From positions 12,470-76,469 of the forward strand of contig CAJUMM010000005.1 in NCBI GenBank assembly GCA_910586955.1: a stretch of 64,000 bases of DNA, in the 5' to 3' direction. Positions 37,598 to 46,587 of the stretch are shown here, piece after piece. Every line of letters begins with the position of its first letter. Position 1 is the first letter of the stretch. This DNA is from an uncultured Lachnospiraceae bacterium (GTDB taxonomy: Bacteria; Bacillota; Clostridia; Lachnospirales; Lachnospiraceae). A model generated the notes under the pieces. The model made no database searches and was not told the DNA's origin. It saw only the letters and a program-made list of their open reading frames with translations. Position numbers and translations under genes: made by a program.

Positions 37598-39302
37598 CTT
37601 CCAAATCCTCCAAATCCAGATCCCACTTCAAATCTCCGTCAAACAGAAGATCTTCTCTCTGCCTGTCCGCTTCCTCCAGAGATTTCAACTGGCGTTCCAT
37701 CTCCGCTGCCGCTTTCCGGACCCGGTACAGCCGGCCGCTGTTCATTCCGGCCAGAAACCATTGAATCAAAGCACCAAGGCGCTCCCGTCTGGCTCCCGTA
37801 CTCTGCTCATAGTAAGCAGAAGCCCGCTCCAAAAGCTTCTGGTTTTCCTCCTGCTCCAGGGGAGGCGTCATAAGCACCTCTATCTCCCTTTTGTACCGCT
37901 CCAGCTCCGCCCCTCCCAAGGTCTGGTTGGCCAGAAGAATCTGGTTATGCTCATTCTTGGAATTTACAATCTCCACATGGAGAATCCCGTTGATATCATA
38001 AGTAAAATACACATCAATCCATTCTTTTCCGGCTTTCTTGGGGGCTACCTGGGCCGTCACCTCTCCCAGATAAATATTGTCCCTGGAAAAATACTCCTCA
38101 CCCTGATAAATTTTTACAGTCACGGCAGTCTGGTAATCATTCAGGGTTACCAGGCGCTCCCTCCTGGATGCCGGCAGGGTAGAATTACGCTCAATCATAG
38201 GCAGAAGGTATCCTTTCTTCTCGCCCTGCCTGCGGAAGGTTTCCACGCCAAGGGTAAAAGGACAGACATCTGTAAGAAGAATATCCCGGATCCCGGCATC
38301 CCTTTTGCGGATCCCCGTATAAATCCCGGCTCCCTGGGCAACTACCAAATCCGTATCCCCCAGCACTACCGGCTCTTTCCCCAAAAGCTCCGTCAAAAAA
38401 CGCTTCACCACGGACAGCCGGGAAGAGCCGCCCACCATAATCAAATCATCCAAATCCGATACCCGCAGCCCTGCATCCTCTAAAATATGAAGAAACAGCT
38501 CCTTCATCCTGGCAAACAAGGGCATACAGATTTCAAAAAGCAGATCTTCCGTCAAAGACAGCTCCCCTTCTCCCGGCTCTCCCAGGCGGCATTTTGCCTC
38601 CTCCGCCCGCTTCAAAAGCTCCGTCTGTTCTCCCAATCCAAGCCGGCTGTAATCCAGCCCTCTCTGTGCACAGCCGTATTCCGCAATCAAACGATCGATA
38701 TCGTCTCCGCCCAGATAGTTATCTCCTGCCACCGCCGTAATCTCTATCACATTATCAAAACATTCCACACAGGACAGGTCCAGGGTACCTCCCCCGAAAT
38801 CAAACACAAGAAGGCTCTTGTCTCCGCTTCCGTACTGCATGCGGTAGGCAAGGGCCGCTGCCGACGGCTCATTGATCAGCCGCTCCACCTTAAGACCTGC
38901 AATCTGTGCCGCCTTCTTCGTATCGCTTCTCTGCTTATCGTTAAAATAAGCCGGAACCGTGATCACGGCTTCCTCAATTCCTTCCGGAAAAATCCCCTCC
39001 GCCTGCTCTTTAAGTTTGTGCAGCACCATAGCGGAAAGCTCCATAGGGGTATACGTCTTCCCTCCCAGGGTATATTCCTTCTTCGTCCCCATAAAACGCT
39101 TAAAAGATGAGACCCCTTCGCCTCCGGCAAGGAAATGTTCCCTGGCCTTTCTGCCAACGGCAATTCCTTTCCCCGGTATATATGCGGCCGTACTGGGGAC
39201 CAGAGGACTTCCCGTCTCGTCACAGACAAAGTGAACCCGGCCGTCCGCCCAGTAGGCCGCCAGACTGTTGGTTGTTCCCAGATCAATTCCGATTACTGCC
39301 AT
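37560..39302 (-). CDS. HscC-like Hsp70 family chaperone
   Basis: A 580-residue Hsp70. The ATPase domain is complete: IGIDLGTTNSLAAYW, ITVPAYFNDKQRSDTKKAA, LINEPSAAALAY, VFDFGGGTLDLS and VGGSSRLSVV. The substrate domain is present (ILLTDVCPFTLGVE, IERNSTLPASRR, VYQGE) but the lid is short, and the tail is acidic (EDLEDDDGKDLGNTGD) without the DnaK EEVD-like end. Length and wording resemble E. coli HscC (about 556 residues) rather than the housekeeping DnaK (about 610-640). Upstream the 235-bp gap has GAAGGG as ribosome site. Confidence 0.88.
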   Translation of the reverse strand: MAVIGIDLGTTNSLAAYWADGRVHFVCDETGSPLVPSTAAYIPGKGIAVGRKAREHFLAGGEGVSSFKRFMGTKKEYTLGGKTYTPMELSAMVLHKLKEQAEGIFPEGIEEAVITVPAYFNDKQRSDTKKAAQIAGLKVERLINEPSAAALAYRMQYGSGDKSLLVFDFGGGTLDLSCVECFDNVIEITAVAGDNYLGGDDIDRLIAEYGCAQRGLDYSRLGLGEQTELLKRAEEAKCRLGEPGEGELSLTEDLLFEICMPLFARMKELFLHILEDAGLRVSDLDDLIMVGGSSRLSVVKRFLTELLGKEPVVLGDTDLVVAQGAGIYTGIRKRDAGIRDILLTDVCPFTLGVETFRRQGEKKGYLLPMIERNSTLPASRRERLVTLNDYQTAVTVKIYQGEEYFSRDNIYLGEVTAQVAPKKAGKEWIDVYFTYDINGILHVEIVNSKNEHNQILLANQTLGGAELERYKREIEVLMTPPLEQEENQKLLERASAYYEQSTGARRERLGALIQWFLAGMNSGRLYRVRKAAAEMERQLKSLEEADRQREDLLFDGDLKWDLDLEDLEDDDGKDLGNTGD

Positions 39303-39537
39303 TCACAAATTTCCCTTCTTTACTGCTTTTCCATTTCCAATAATTCTTTTCACTTCCAGGCAAGTCTCATCAAAACATCATAAATCCAAGTTGGGGGATT
39401 CGGTGGGATGTCTCCAGAATAATGTTGATAGAAAAATCAAAACCTTATGTTTCTCCGTCCATCCGGACGGATCTTGTAACTACAGCTTTATCTTATATCC
39501 TTTTTCCTGTTTTTGCAAGAGGGAGTACCGAAATTTT
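39303..39537. other. Intergenic gap between addA and the hsp70 gene
   Basis: No reading frame of note. It contains a perfect 7-bp stem TCCGTCC-ATCC-GGACGGA at 39454-39471 and the addA terminator-like hairpin at its upper edge. No convincing sigma-A promoter for hsp70 and no CIRCE element were seen. Confidence 0.5.
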
Positions 39538-39547
39538 TTACTCCCTC
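39519..39547 (-). terminator. Hairpin overlapping the addA stop codon
   Basis: GAGGGAGTA (39519-39527) / TACTCCCTC (39539-39547), a 9-bp stem that includes part of the addA TAA stop. There is no U-tract after it on the minus strand, so terminator function is uncertain. Confidence 0.45.
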
Positions 39548-42500
39548 CCGCGTTTTTCCAAAAAAATACTTTCTTTTAGGCAGAAGGAATAGATTATCTT
39601 CTCCTTCACCCGGCTGCCCGTAAGTTTTTCCAAAGCCAGTTCATAGTAGTCCAGCTGTTTCCCATATTTTCCCAGTAGTTGGTGGGTATCCGTTACATAA
39701 TCCGTCTTATAGTCCACTACCACAATCTCTCCGTCCTCGTAAAACCAGGCATCGATAATCCCCTGAACCAGAACCGGTTCTTCGCTGGTATAACCCAGCT
39801 CCAGGGAACAGGCAGGAACCCGGATCACAAAGGGCTGCTCCGTGTGGAGTTCTCCCCGGACAGCCGCTCTCTCCATGCGCCGGGCAAGCTCTGTCCGGGC
39901 AAAAGCGTAAATATCGTAAGGCCGCACCGCATCCGCCATCTCCCGGCTCAGCTTCCCGGCTTCCACCAGATCCTCCAGAGCTTTCTTTACCTGCTGGGAA
40001 TGATACATCTTTGAGAAATCCACGCATTCCAGGACTTTATGATAGGCCGTTCCTCTGGCCGCACCGCTTAAAGCCTCCCCTTCCTGCATAAATTTGGGAA
40101 TATAGGGGACAATTTCCTCCTGGGGATAGAGAAGGGTATCCCCATCTTCCTCCTCTGCCTGCCCCGCTTTCTTTAACTCCGACACGCTGATCTTTACCCG
40201 AAGGCCTGTTTCCTCCTGATAGGGATATACTTCTTCCAAGCGCTCCTGAAGCATCCGGGCAAAGGCTTCGTCTTCTTCTGTAAAATCCTCCATTCCTTCT
40301 AGGCGCTCCCGCCGCTCCTCCAGGGAGATCTGTTCTACCAGCTCCTCTTCAGCCTGAAGCCTGGGAGTAATCCGGGAAATCACAAAGGGGGACGTTTCTC
40401 CTGCAGCCCCGGGGAGAATCCAGTCCAGATAAGTTCCAGCGGTAGAAAGCTCCAGGAAAGAAAGGGGCCCCTCTCCCCTCTCCCGGCTTCTCTCCAGCTT
40501 TTCCTCCGTCTTTTCCGTGCTCCCCAGAAGAATCAGCTTCTCCCGGGCCCTGGTAAACGCCACGTACAGCACCCGGAGCTCCTCCCCCAGCATCTCCAAA
40601 TCCATGGCTTTCTGCATCACCTTCTTGGGAAGGGTTGCCGTCTTTACCCGTCTCTTTACATCTACATAGTCCACCCCCAGTCCTAGCTCCGGATGAATAG
40701 CAACCCGGCTTCTGGTATCCTGACGGTTAAAACTCTTTCCCAAGCCCCCCACAATCACAATCGGAAACTCCAGGCCTTTGCTCTTGTGGATAGTCATAAT
40801 GCGGACCGCATCCTCATTCTCTCCGGTAATACCCGCCTCCCCGAAATCCTCATTGTAACTGCGCAGCTGCTCTATATAACGGACAAAGTGAAACAATCCA
40901 CGGTAGCTGGTATTTTCAAAAGAAACTGCCCGCTCCACAAGCATTCTCACATTAGCCTGCCGCTGTTCCCCGCCCGGCTGCGCCGCCAGGTAATCCCCGT
41001 ACCCTGTATCCTCCAGCAGATACCAGAGCAGTTCATGAATGGAAAGATACTCCGCCCGGCTGCGGTATCCGCCAAGCTTCCTATAAAATGCCTGCAGCTT
41101 GTCCTTAAGCTCTTTCCGGCTCCCCTCCTCTCGGTAGCGCAGGCAGGCCTCATAAAAAGGACGATCCGGAAATTCGCTTTTCAACGCCGCCAGCTCCCCA
41201 TCAGAAAAACCGCCAATCATAGACTTCAGCACAGCTGCCAAGGGAATGTCCTGTCTGGGATTATCTACCACCCGCAGAAGATTTAAGAGGGTCTCAATTT
41301 CCACCGTTGTAAAATACCCGGTCCTGGACTCCGTATGGGCAGGAATCCCTTTCTGGGTGAGAACCCTTGCATAGACCTCCCCCCAGCCTGCAAGACTCCG
41401 CAGAAGAATCACGATATCCCCGTAGCGCACCGGGCGGAAGACCTCCTTCCCGGAATCCCAGATTTGATGGTTCTCCATAAGTTCCCGGATGCGCCCAGCC
41501 GCTGCGGCCGCTTCCAGTTCCCGGTCCGTCAGTTCCCGGTTCTCTTCCTCTACAAAAGCCTCCTCCTTATCCAGCAGCAGCAATTCCGGCCGGTTTCCCT
41601 CCTGCTCTTGTATCTGCAGGCCCGGATAAAGGGCTGCATCCCTGTCGTAACAGATCCCTCCTACCCCAGGCGTCATAAGCCTGGCAAAAACAAAATTGGC
41701 CCCATCCAGCACCTCTGTCCTGCTGCGGAAATTCCGGTGGAGGTCAATACGTATCTCTGTGCCTCTCTCTTCCTGGGGATAGGTGTGGTATTTCTCCATA
41801 AAAAGCTCCGGCCTGGCCTGGCGGAAACGGTATATGCTCTGCTTTACATCCCCCACCATAAAGACATTGGGAGTTCCCTGCCGCACCCTGCTGACGCTGT
41901 TTAAAATAATTTCCTGAAGCAGGTTGCTGTCCTGGTACTCATCGATCATAATCTGCTCGTACCGCTCCGAGAGCTCTCTGGCCGCAGCCGTGGGAACCGG
42001 AACCAGCCTTCCCTCCTCCTCTATTACATCCTCCGCCAGAATCTTCAGGGCCAGATGCTCCAGATCCGGAAAGTCTGCCAGATTTTTCGAAAGCTTCTTC
42101 TCCTGATACCGCTCCTCAAACTCCCCGGCTAGGGAGATCAGCACCCTGGTGGCCGGAGCCGCTTTGTGGAGAAGCTCCAAAACCTCCTTCCAGGGACGCA
42201 TAAAATACTTTTCCCTCAAATCCTTCAGGCCCTTCTTCACTCCCTCCCGGATCCCTTTCACCCGAGCTTTCTTCTCCTCCTCCACCCCCTCGTCCCGCTT
42301 GGAGGACAGGCGGCCAAAAGACAGGTCCAAAAGCTCCTGCCTGTAATCCTCGTAGTCCCTGCAGGCGGCAAGCCTCCTGGCCTGCTCCCTGTCCCCGAGA
42401 AGGGCTTCCCGGTACATATAGGGGCCCCCGAGCTCTCCGCAGATTTCCAAAGCCCGGTTAAGTTCCCCCTCCATATCCTTTATGATCTGCCCGGCAAAAG

Positions 42501-43149
42501 AGAGAAGAAAAGAAAGCCACCTGCCCCCTTGGGCCTCCTCCTGAAACGTCTCCATACAGCCCTGCAGCCAGCGGTCCGGGTAGGGAAAGCTTACGGAAAA
42601 TTCATAAAGCCTTAAAATCAGATCTTCTATAGCGCTGTCGCTCTTTCCTGTGGCATAGGTCTCCACAAATTTTAGAAAATCTTCCTGTTTTTCTCCATAG
42701 CGGGCCTCCAGAAGTTCCTGCACCACATCCTTTTTCAAAAGCTTAATCTCCCCCTCATCCCCGATGCGGAAGGAAGGGTCCAAATCCAGCTGATGGAAAT
42801 AGCACCGGATCACATACTGGCAGAAGCTGTCAATGGTGGTGATCTGGGCATTGTGTATCAAGGTCTGCTGTTTTTGAAGATGAATATTCTCCGGCTCCGC
42901 CTCCAGCCTCTTTTCCAGGGCAAGCCCTACCCGCTCCCGCATCTCGGCCGCAGCCGCCTTGGTAAAGGTCACCACCAGAAGCCGGTCCACATCCAGAGGC
43001 CGCTCCCCCTCCAGATCCCCGCAGACCAGGGACACAATCCGTTCCACCAGCACCGCCGTCTTTCCGGAACCGGCCGCTGCGGAAACAAGTACGTTTTTAT
43101 TTCTCACCTGGATTACTTTCTTCTGTTCTTCTGTCCATGAAACACTCAT
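39538..43149 (-). CDS. addA: Helicase-exonuclease AddAB, subunit AddA
   Basis: A 1203-residue UvrD-type helicase with a C-terminal RecB-like nuclease. Walker A is VSAAAGSGKT (about 22-31); further motifs are TIDSFCQYVI, IMIDEYQDSN, VGDVKQSIYRFR, TIHKSKGLEFPIV and VAFTRAREKLIL. The nuclease has GIIDAWFYEDGEIVVVDYKTD near residues 1130-1150. AddAB resects double-strand breaks to chi-like sites and loads RecA. It begins 12 bases after addB; AAGGAG precedes the ATG. Confidence 0.97.
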   Translation of the reverse strand: MSVSWTEEQKKVIQVRNKNVLVSAAAGSGKTAVLVERIVSLVCGDLEGERPLDVDRLLVVTFTKAAAAEMRERVGLALEKRLEAEPENIHLQKQQTLIHNAQITTIDSFCQYVIRCYFHQLDLDPSFRIGDEGEIKLLKKDVVQELLEARYGEKQEDFLKFVETYATGKSDSAIEDLILRLYEFSVSFPYPDRWLQGCMETFQEEAQGGRWLSFLLSFAGQIIKDMEGELNRALEICGELGGPYMYREALLGDREQARRLAACRDYEDYRQELLDLSFGRLSSKRDEGVEEEKKARVKGIREGVKKGLKDLREKYFMRPWKEVLELLHKAAPATRVLISLAGEFEERYQEKKLSKNLADFPDLEHLALKILAEDVIEEEGRLVPVPTAAARELSERYEQIMIDEYQDSNLLQEIILNSVSRVRQGTPNVFMVGDVKQSIYRFRQARPELFMEKYHTYPQEERGTEIRIDLHRNFRSRTEVLDGANFVFARLMTPGVGGICYDRDAALYPGLQIQEQEGNRPELLLLDKEEAFVEEENRELTDRELEAAAAAGRIRELMENHQIWDSGKEVFRPVRYGDIVILLRSLAGWGEVYARVLTQKGIPAHTESRTGYFTTVEIETLLNLLRVVDNPRQDIPLAAVLKSMIGGFSDGELAALKSEFPDRPFYEACLRYREEGSRKELKDKLQAFYRKLGGYRSRAEYLSIHELLWYLLEDTGYGDYLAAQPGGEQRQANVRMLVERAVSFENTSYRGLFHFVRYIEQLRSYNEDFGEAGITGENEDAVRIMTIHKSKGLEFPIVIVGGLGKSFNRQDTRSRVAIHPELGLGVDYVDVKRRVKTATLPKKVMQKAMDLEMLGEELRVLYVAFTRAREKLILLGSTEKTEEKLERSRERGEGPLSFLELSTAGTYLDWILPGAAGETSPFVISRITPRLQAEEELVEQISLEERRERLEGMEDFTEEDEAFARMLQERLEEVYPYQEETGLRVKISVSELKKAGQAEEEDGDTLLYPQEEIVPYIPKFMQEGEALSGAARGTAYHKVLECVDFSKMYHSQQVKKALEDLVEAGKLSREMADAVRPYDIYAFARTELARRMERAAVRGELHTEQPFVIRVPACSLELGYTSEEPVLVQGIIDAWFYEDGEIVVVDYKTDYVTDTHQLLGKYGKQLDYYELALEKLTGSRVKEKIIYSFCLKESIFLEKRGRE

Positions 43150-43161
43150 TTCCGGCTCCTT

Positions 43162-46100
43162 CTATTCCTCTTTGGTCCCGTTCTCAGACTGTATCCGCTC
43201 CCAGATCTCCTCCTGATCAAACACTTTCAGGCGGCGGAACCGAAAGCCTTTATCCTTTGCATCTATGCCGCAGACTCCCCGGTAAGCACAGTAATCACAG
43301 GCCGCTGCGCCCTTCAGCTCATAAGGTGCTGCATCAATCCTTCCTTCCAGGACCTCCGCTCCCATTTTCCGGATTTTCCGATTGACATAATCCGAAAGCT
43401 CCTGAAACTGTTCCCCGGTTGCCACGCTGGAGCCTGCCCGCAGGGTTCCGTCCTTATTGTAGGCCAGGGGCAGCACGGAAGATTTTCCCGGCATTCCCTG
43501 ATCCAGCTTCTGAATAACTTCCCGGTCCGCATTCACCAGTCCATCCAGTTTCAGCTTCTCCAACACCCGCTCTTCCACGCCCTCTTCCCCTGCCTCCAGC
43601 TCCAGCAAGGGATCCTGGATCTGATAGTAAAAAATCCCTGCAGGAACCGCCTCCTTCTCTGGATGCTCCCTTTTTACCATCTCCAAAGCCGCATTCATAT
43701 ACACCACCAGCTGCAGCTGCAGTCCGTGATACAGGGACAAAAGCTGGAAGGAAGTGCTGCCGGACTTATAATCAATTACTTTCACATAGATGCGCTCCCC
43801 GTCCTCACAGGTATCCACCCGGTCAATCCTTCCCCGCAGTTTCAGCCTTTCTTCCGGGGAGAGGGCAATATTCACCGCCTCCAGATCCGACACGCTGGAA
43901 AAGGAGATCTCGTAATTTTCCGGCGTAAACAAGCCTTTCCGGATCTGCTCGCTCAAAGCCCACACGGTCCGTTTCACAATGCGCTTCATCCGCATGGCCG
44001 CATATTCATTCCGGGCCGTACTGTGAAGAACCGTATTGCCATAATCCACAGTCAGCGTATCCAGGCACTCTTCCACCCAGGCTTCCTGCACCTCCCTGGG
44101 AAGGGTCAGCCAGGTATATTCGCTGGCCTCCAGACGTCTGGAAAAAAGCTCCAAAGTCCCGTGGAAAATATTTCCCATGTCCACCGGTGCAAATTCATAA
44201 GTCTCCCTTTGGGACAGTTTCAGGCCATACATGAGAAAATGGGCATAGGCACAGGCCGCATACTGCTCCAGCCTGGTAACACTATTCTCCAGGACCGTAC
44301 CGTACAGGGCATGGGCTGCAGCTCTCCCCAGAGCGCTGTCCCTGTGCCTGGAAAAAGCCGCCTCCAAGAGCTGGGACAATTTCTCTTCGTACTGTTCCCG
44401 GCCGGCATACCAGCGGTACAGCTCATAGAAACGGGCGCTTCCTCTCCCCTCCCGGTATTCCTTTAACCCCTCAATGAGCTGGCCGATTCCCTGACGGGCC
44501 GTCACGGGAACCTCCGGCAGGGTTTCCCGCTCTTCTCTGTGAATTTCCGTCCCCGGGAACAGCTTCCCCAGGGTATTGAAAAGATAGGAGGGCCGCAGGG
44601 ACTTTCCGCTTCCATCCAGAAGACTGCAGCATACAAATAGCTTCCTGGAAGGCTTGGTCAGATTCAGATAGAGATAAAACCGCTGGGTAAATCCTTGTTC
44701 CCGCACCGTAGGCGCAAGCTCCATGCCGTTTCTTTTCAGCTGCTCCCGCTCCATATCCGAAAGAAGTCCCATATGGGATCCGCTTTTGGGCACATTTCCC
44801 TCATTGACCCCCAGGAAAAAAAGAACCTTTATATCCTTTAACCGGGTCCGCTCCATATCTCCGGCCACCACCTGGTCTACTCCGGGGGGAATGACGCCAA
44901 CCCGGGCCTCTGCAAAGCCTGCATCCAGAATCTCCCGGTATTCCCGGATGGAAAGCACCTCATCCCCCAAAAGATCTACCAGCTTGTCCAAAAGATCCAT
45001 CACAATGGGATAAATCTGGTGGTATTCCTTAGCCAGCACCTGATTTCCTTCTCCCGCAAAACGCTCCTCAAAAACCGCCAGCTTCTTCTGGATCTCCATT
45101 TGCTCAATCAGATGATAGAGAGCCGTTGTCCTGGTGCGGACATCCACATGTTTCTTCCTCTGGATCTCCGCAAAGGGAATCATCTGTTCTGCAAATTTCC
45201 GCCGCAGAGCCTCCGCCTGTCCAAGCTCCTCCTCCGTCATTTTCCCGTACAGGCGGATAAAACGCTCCCCCCATTTCTTCTTTCCCCGGATACCTAAGGC
45301 CAGCACATAATTTTCCAGGAGATCCGTTTCCTCCGGACTGATTCCGGCCAGGCCGCAGCGAAGGCAGCGGAATACCGTCTCGTAGGAAAAATCCTGTTCC
45401 GCCATCTCCAGAAGAGCGCGCAGAAACTCCACAAAAGGATTTTTGAGGACGCTGCGCTTATAGTCCAGGAAACAGGGGATCTCAAAATCCTTCAAAGCCT
45501 TTTCCAGGCAGTGGCCGTAGGTCTCCATATTGCCTGTAATAATGGCAAAATCCCGGTAATGATAGGACTTCTCCCGCACAAGGCTTCGGATCCGGGCGGC
45601 TGCCCAGGCGGACTCCGCCTGAGGGCTTCGCAGAATGTGAAGCTCTATCTCCTCCTGTTCTCCCGCAAAAGCCTTCCCCTGGAGCCGGAAAAGATTCTGC
45701 TCCAGCCAGAACAGGGCACTTCCCTCTCTCAAACGGCTGTTTCCTGAGGGCTTAACCATCCGCCCCTCTTCTACCGGAACTCCTGCTTCCTCCGCCAGCT
45801 TCCGAAGAGTGACAGCCGTTTTCTTGCTGAGATAGAACAGATGATGCTCTCCCTCTGCCCGGAAGGGATCTTCCCGGCTGTCAATGGTCAGGGTCACAAC
45901 CACCTTTCTGGCATACTGCATCAATTTCTGCATCAGCTTATTCTGAATAGGCGTAAAGCCCGTAAAACCGTCCAGCACAATGACGCTCTCCCGGATCAGC
46001 TCCGACTGCTCTGCCACCCGGCAGAGAACCTCCAGAAGTTCTTCCGCCGTAATATACTGCTCCGCCAGATACTCATGAAAGGCACGGTAAAGGACCTGGA

Positions 46101-46575
46101 TATCACAGAGTTTACAGTAAAGAGCCGGTTTCCCCAGGCTCTCTCCGATCATCCGCTCCAGATCCTCTTCCGTTACCGCATACTGGGTCATTTCCGAGAT
46201 CAGGGATTTGATCTCATTGATGTATCCCGTTTTTTTCAGGTTTCCTCCCAGAATCTTCAGCTCTTCTTTGTGTTCCTGGGCTGCCTTGCGCAGCACCAGG
46301 TTCTTTCCTGTTTCCTCCAGCACCTTGCCCACCTGGGTTCCGGTTTCTTCAAACACCCGGTAGGCCAGGCGCTGGAAACTCAGCACGTCAATATTCAGGA
46401 TTCCCCCGTCCGGGTGCATGTTCACCAAATCCTTCTGGGTCTGCATGGTAAACTGCTCCGGCACCAGCACTAGAAACTGCTCCTTGGGACACTCCCTGGA
46501 CTCCCGGATCAGATTTTGGTAAAGCTCCCAGGACTTCCCGGCCCCCGAATTTCCGAATACAAACTGCAGCGACAT
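43162..46575 (-). CDS. addB: Helicase-exonuclease AddAB, subunit AddB
   Basis: A 1137-residue AddB. Walker A near the start (GNSGAGKSWELYQ), degenerate helicase middle, and a C-terminal nuclease with GRIDRVDTCEDGERIYVKVIDYKSG. The Fe-S staple cysteines are visible: one in EQYAACAYAHF and three in CDYCAYRGVC near the C-terminus. It pairs with AddA encoded 12 bases downstream and follows the ABC permease by 12 bases. GGGAGGAAG precedes the ATG. Confidence 0.96.
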   Translation of the reverse strand: MSLQFVFGNSGAGKSWELYQNLIRESRECPKEQFLVLVPEQFTMQTQKDLVNMHPDGGILNIDVLSFQRLAYRVFEETGTQVGKVLEETGKNLVLRKAAQEHKEELKILGGNLKKTGYINEIKSLISEMTQYAVTEEDLERMIGESLGKPALYCKLCDIQVLYRAFHEYLAEQYITAEELLEVLCRVAEQSELIRESVIVLDGFTGFTPIQNKLMQKLMQYARKVVVTLTIDSREDPFRAEGEHHLFYLSKKTAVTLRKLAEEAGVPVEEGRMVKPSGNSRLREGSALFWLEQNLFRLQGKAFAGEQEEIELHILRSPQAESAWAAARIRSLVREKSYHYRDFAIITGNMETYGHCLEKALKDFEIPCFLDYKRSVLKNPFVEFLRALLEMAEQDFSYETVFRCLRCGLAGISPEETDLLENYVLALGIRGKKKWGERFIRLYGKMTEEELGQAEALRRKFAEQMIPFAEIQRKKHVDVRTRTTALYHLIEQMEIQKKLAVFEERFAGEGNQVLAKEYHQIYPIVMDLLDKLVDLLGDEVLSIREYREILDAGFAEARVGVIPPGVDQVVAGDMERTRLKDIKVLFFLGVNEGNVPKSGSHMGLLSDMEREQLKRNGMELAPTVREQGFTQRFYLYLNLTKPSRKLFVCCSLLDGSGKSLRPSYLFNTLGKLFPGTEIHREERETLPEVPVTARQGIGQLIEGLKEYREGRGSARFYELYRWYAGREQYEEKLSQLLEAAFSRHRDSALGRAAAHALYGTVLENSVTRLEQYAACAYAHFLMYGLKLSQRETYEFAPVDMGNIFHGTLELFSRRLEASEYTWLTLPREVQEAWVEECLDTLTVDYGNTVLHSTARNEYAAMRMKRIVKRTVWALSEQIRKGLFTPENYEISFSSVSDLEAVNIALSPEERLKLRGRIDRVDTCEDGERIYVKVIDYKSGSTSFQLLSLYHGLQLQLVVYMNAALEMVKREHPEKEAVPAGIFYYQIQDPLLELEAGEEGVEERVLEKLKLDGLVNADREVIQKLDQGMPGKSSVLPLAYNKDGTLRAGSSVATGEQFQELSDYVNRKIRKMGAEVLEGRIDAAPYELKGAAACDYCAYRGVCGIDAKDKGFRFRRLKVFDQEEIWERIQSENGTKEE

Positions 46576-46587
46576 CTCTTCCTCCCG

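Noticed and set aside
39454..39471. TCCGTCC-ATCC-GGACGGA as an hsp70 regulatory site (CIRCE-like)
   Set aside because: CIRCE has TTAGCACTC-N9-GAGTGCTAA; this sequence does not match and lacks a U-tract for a terminator.
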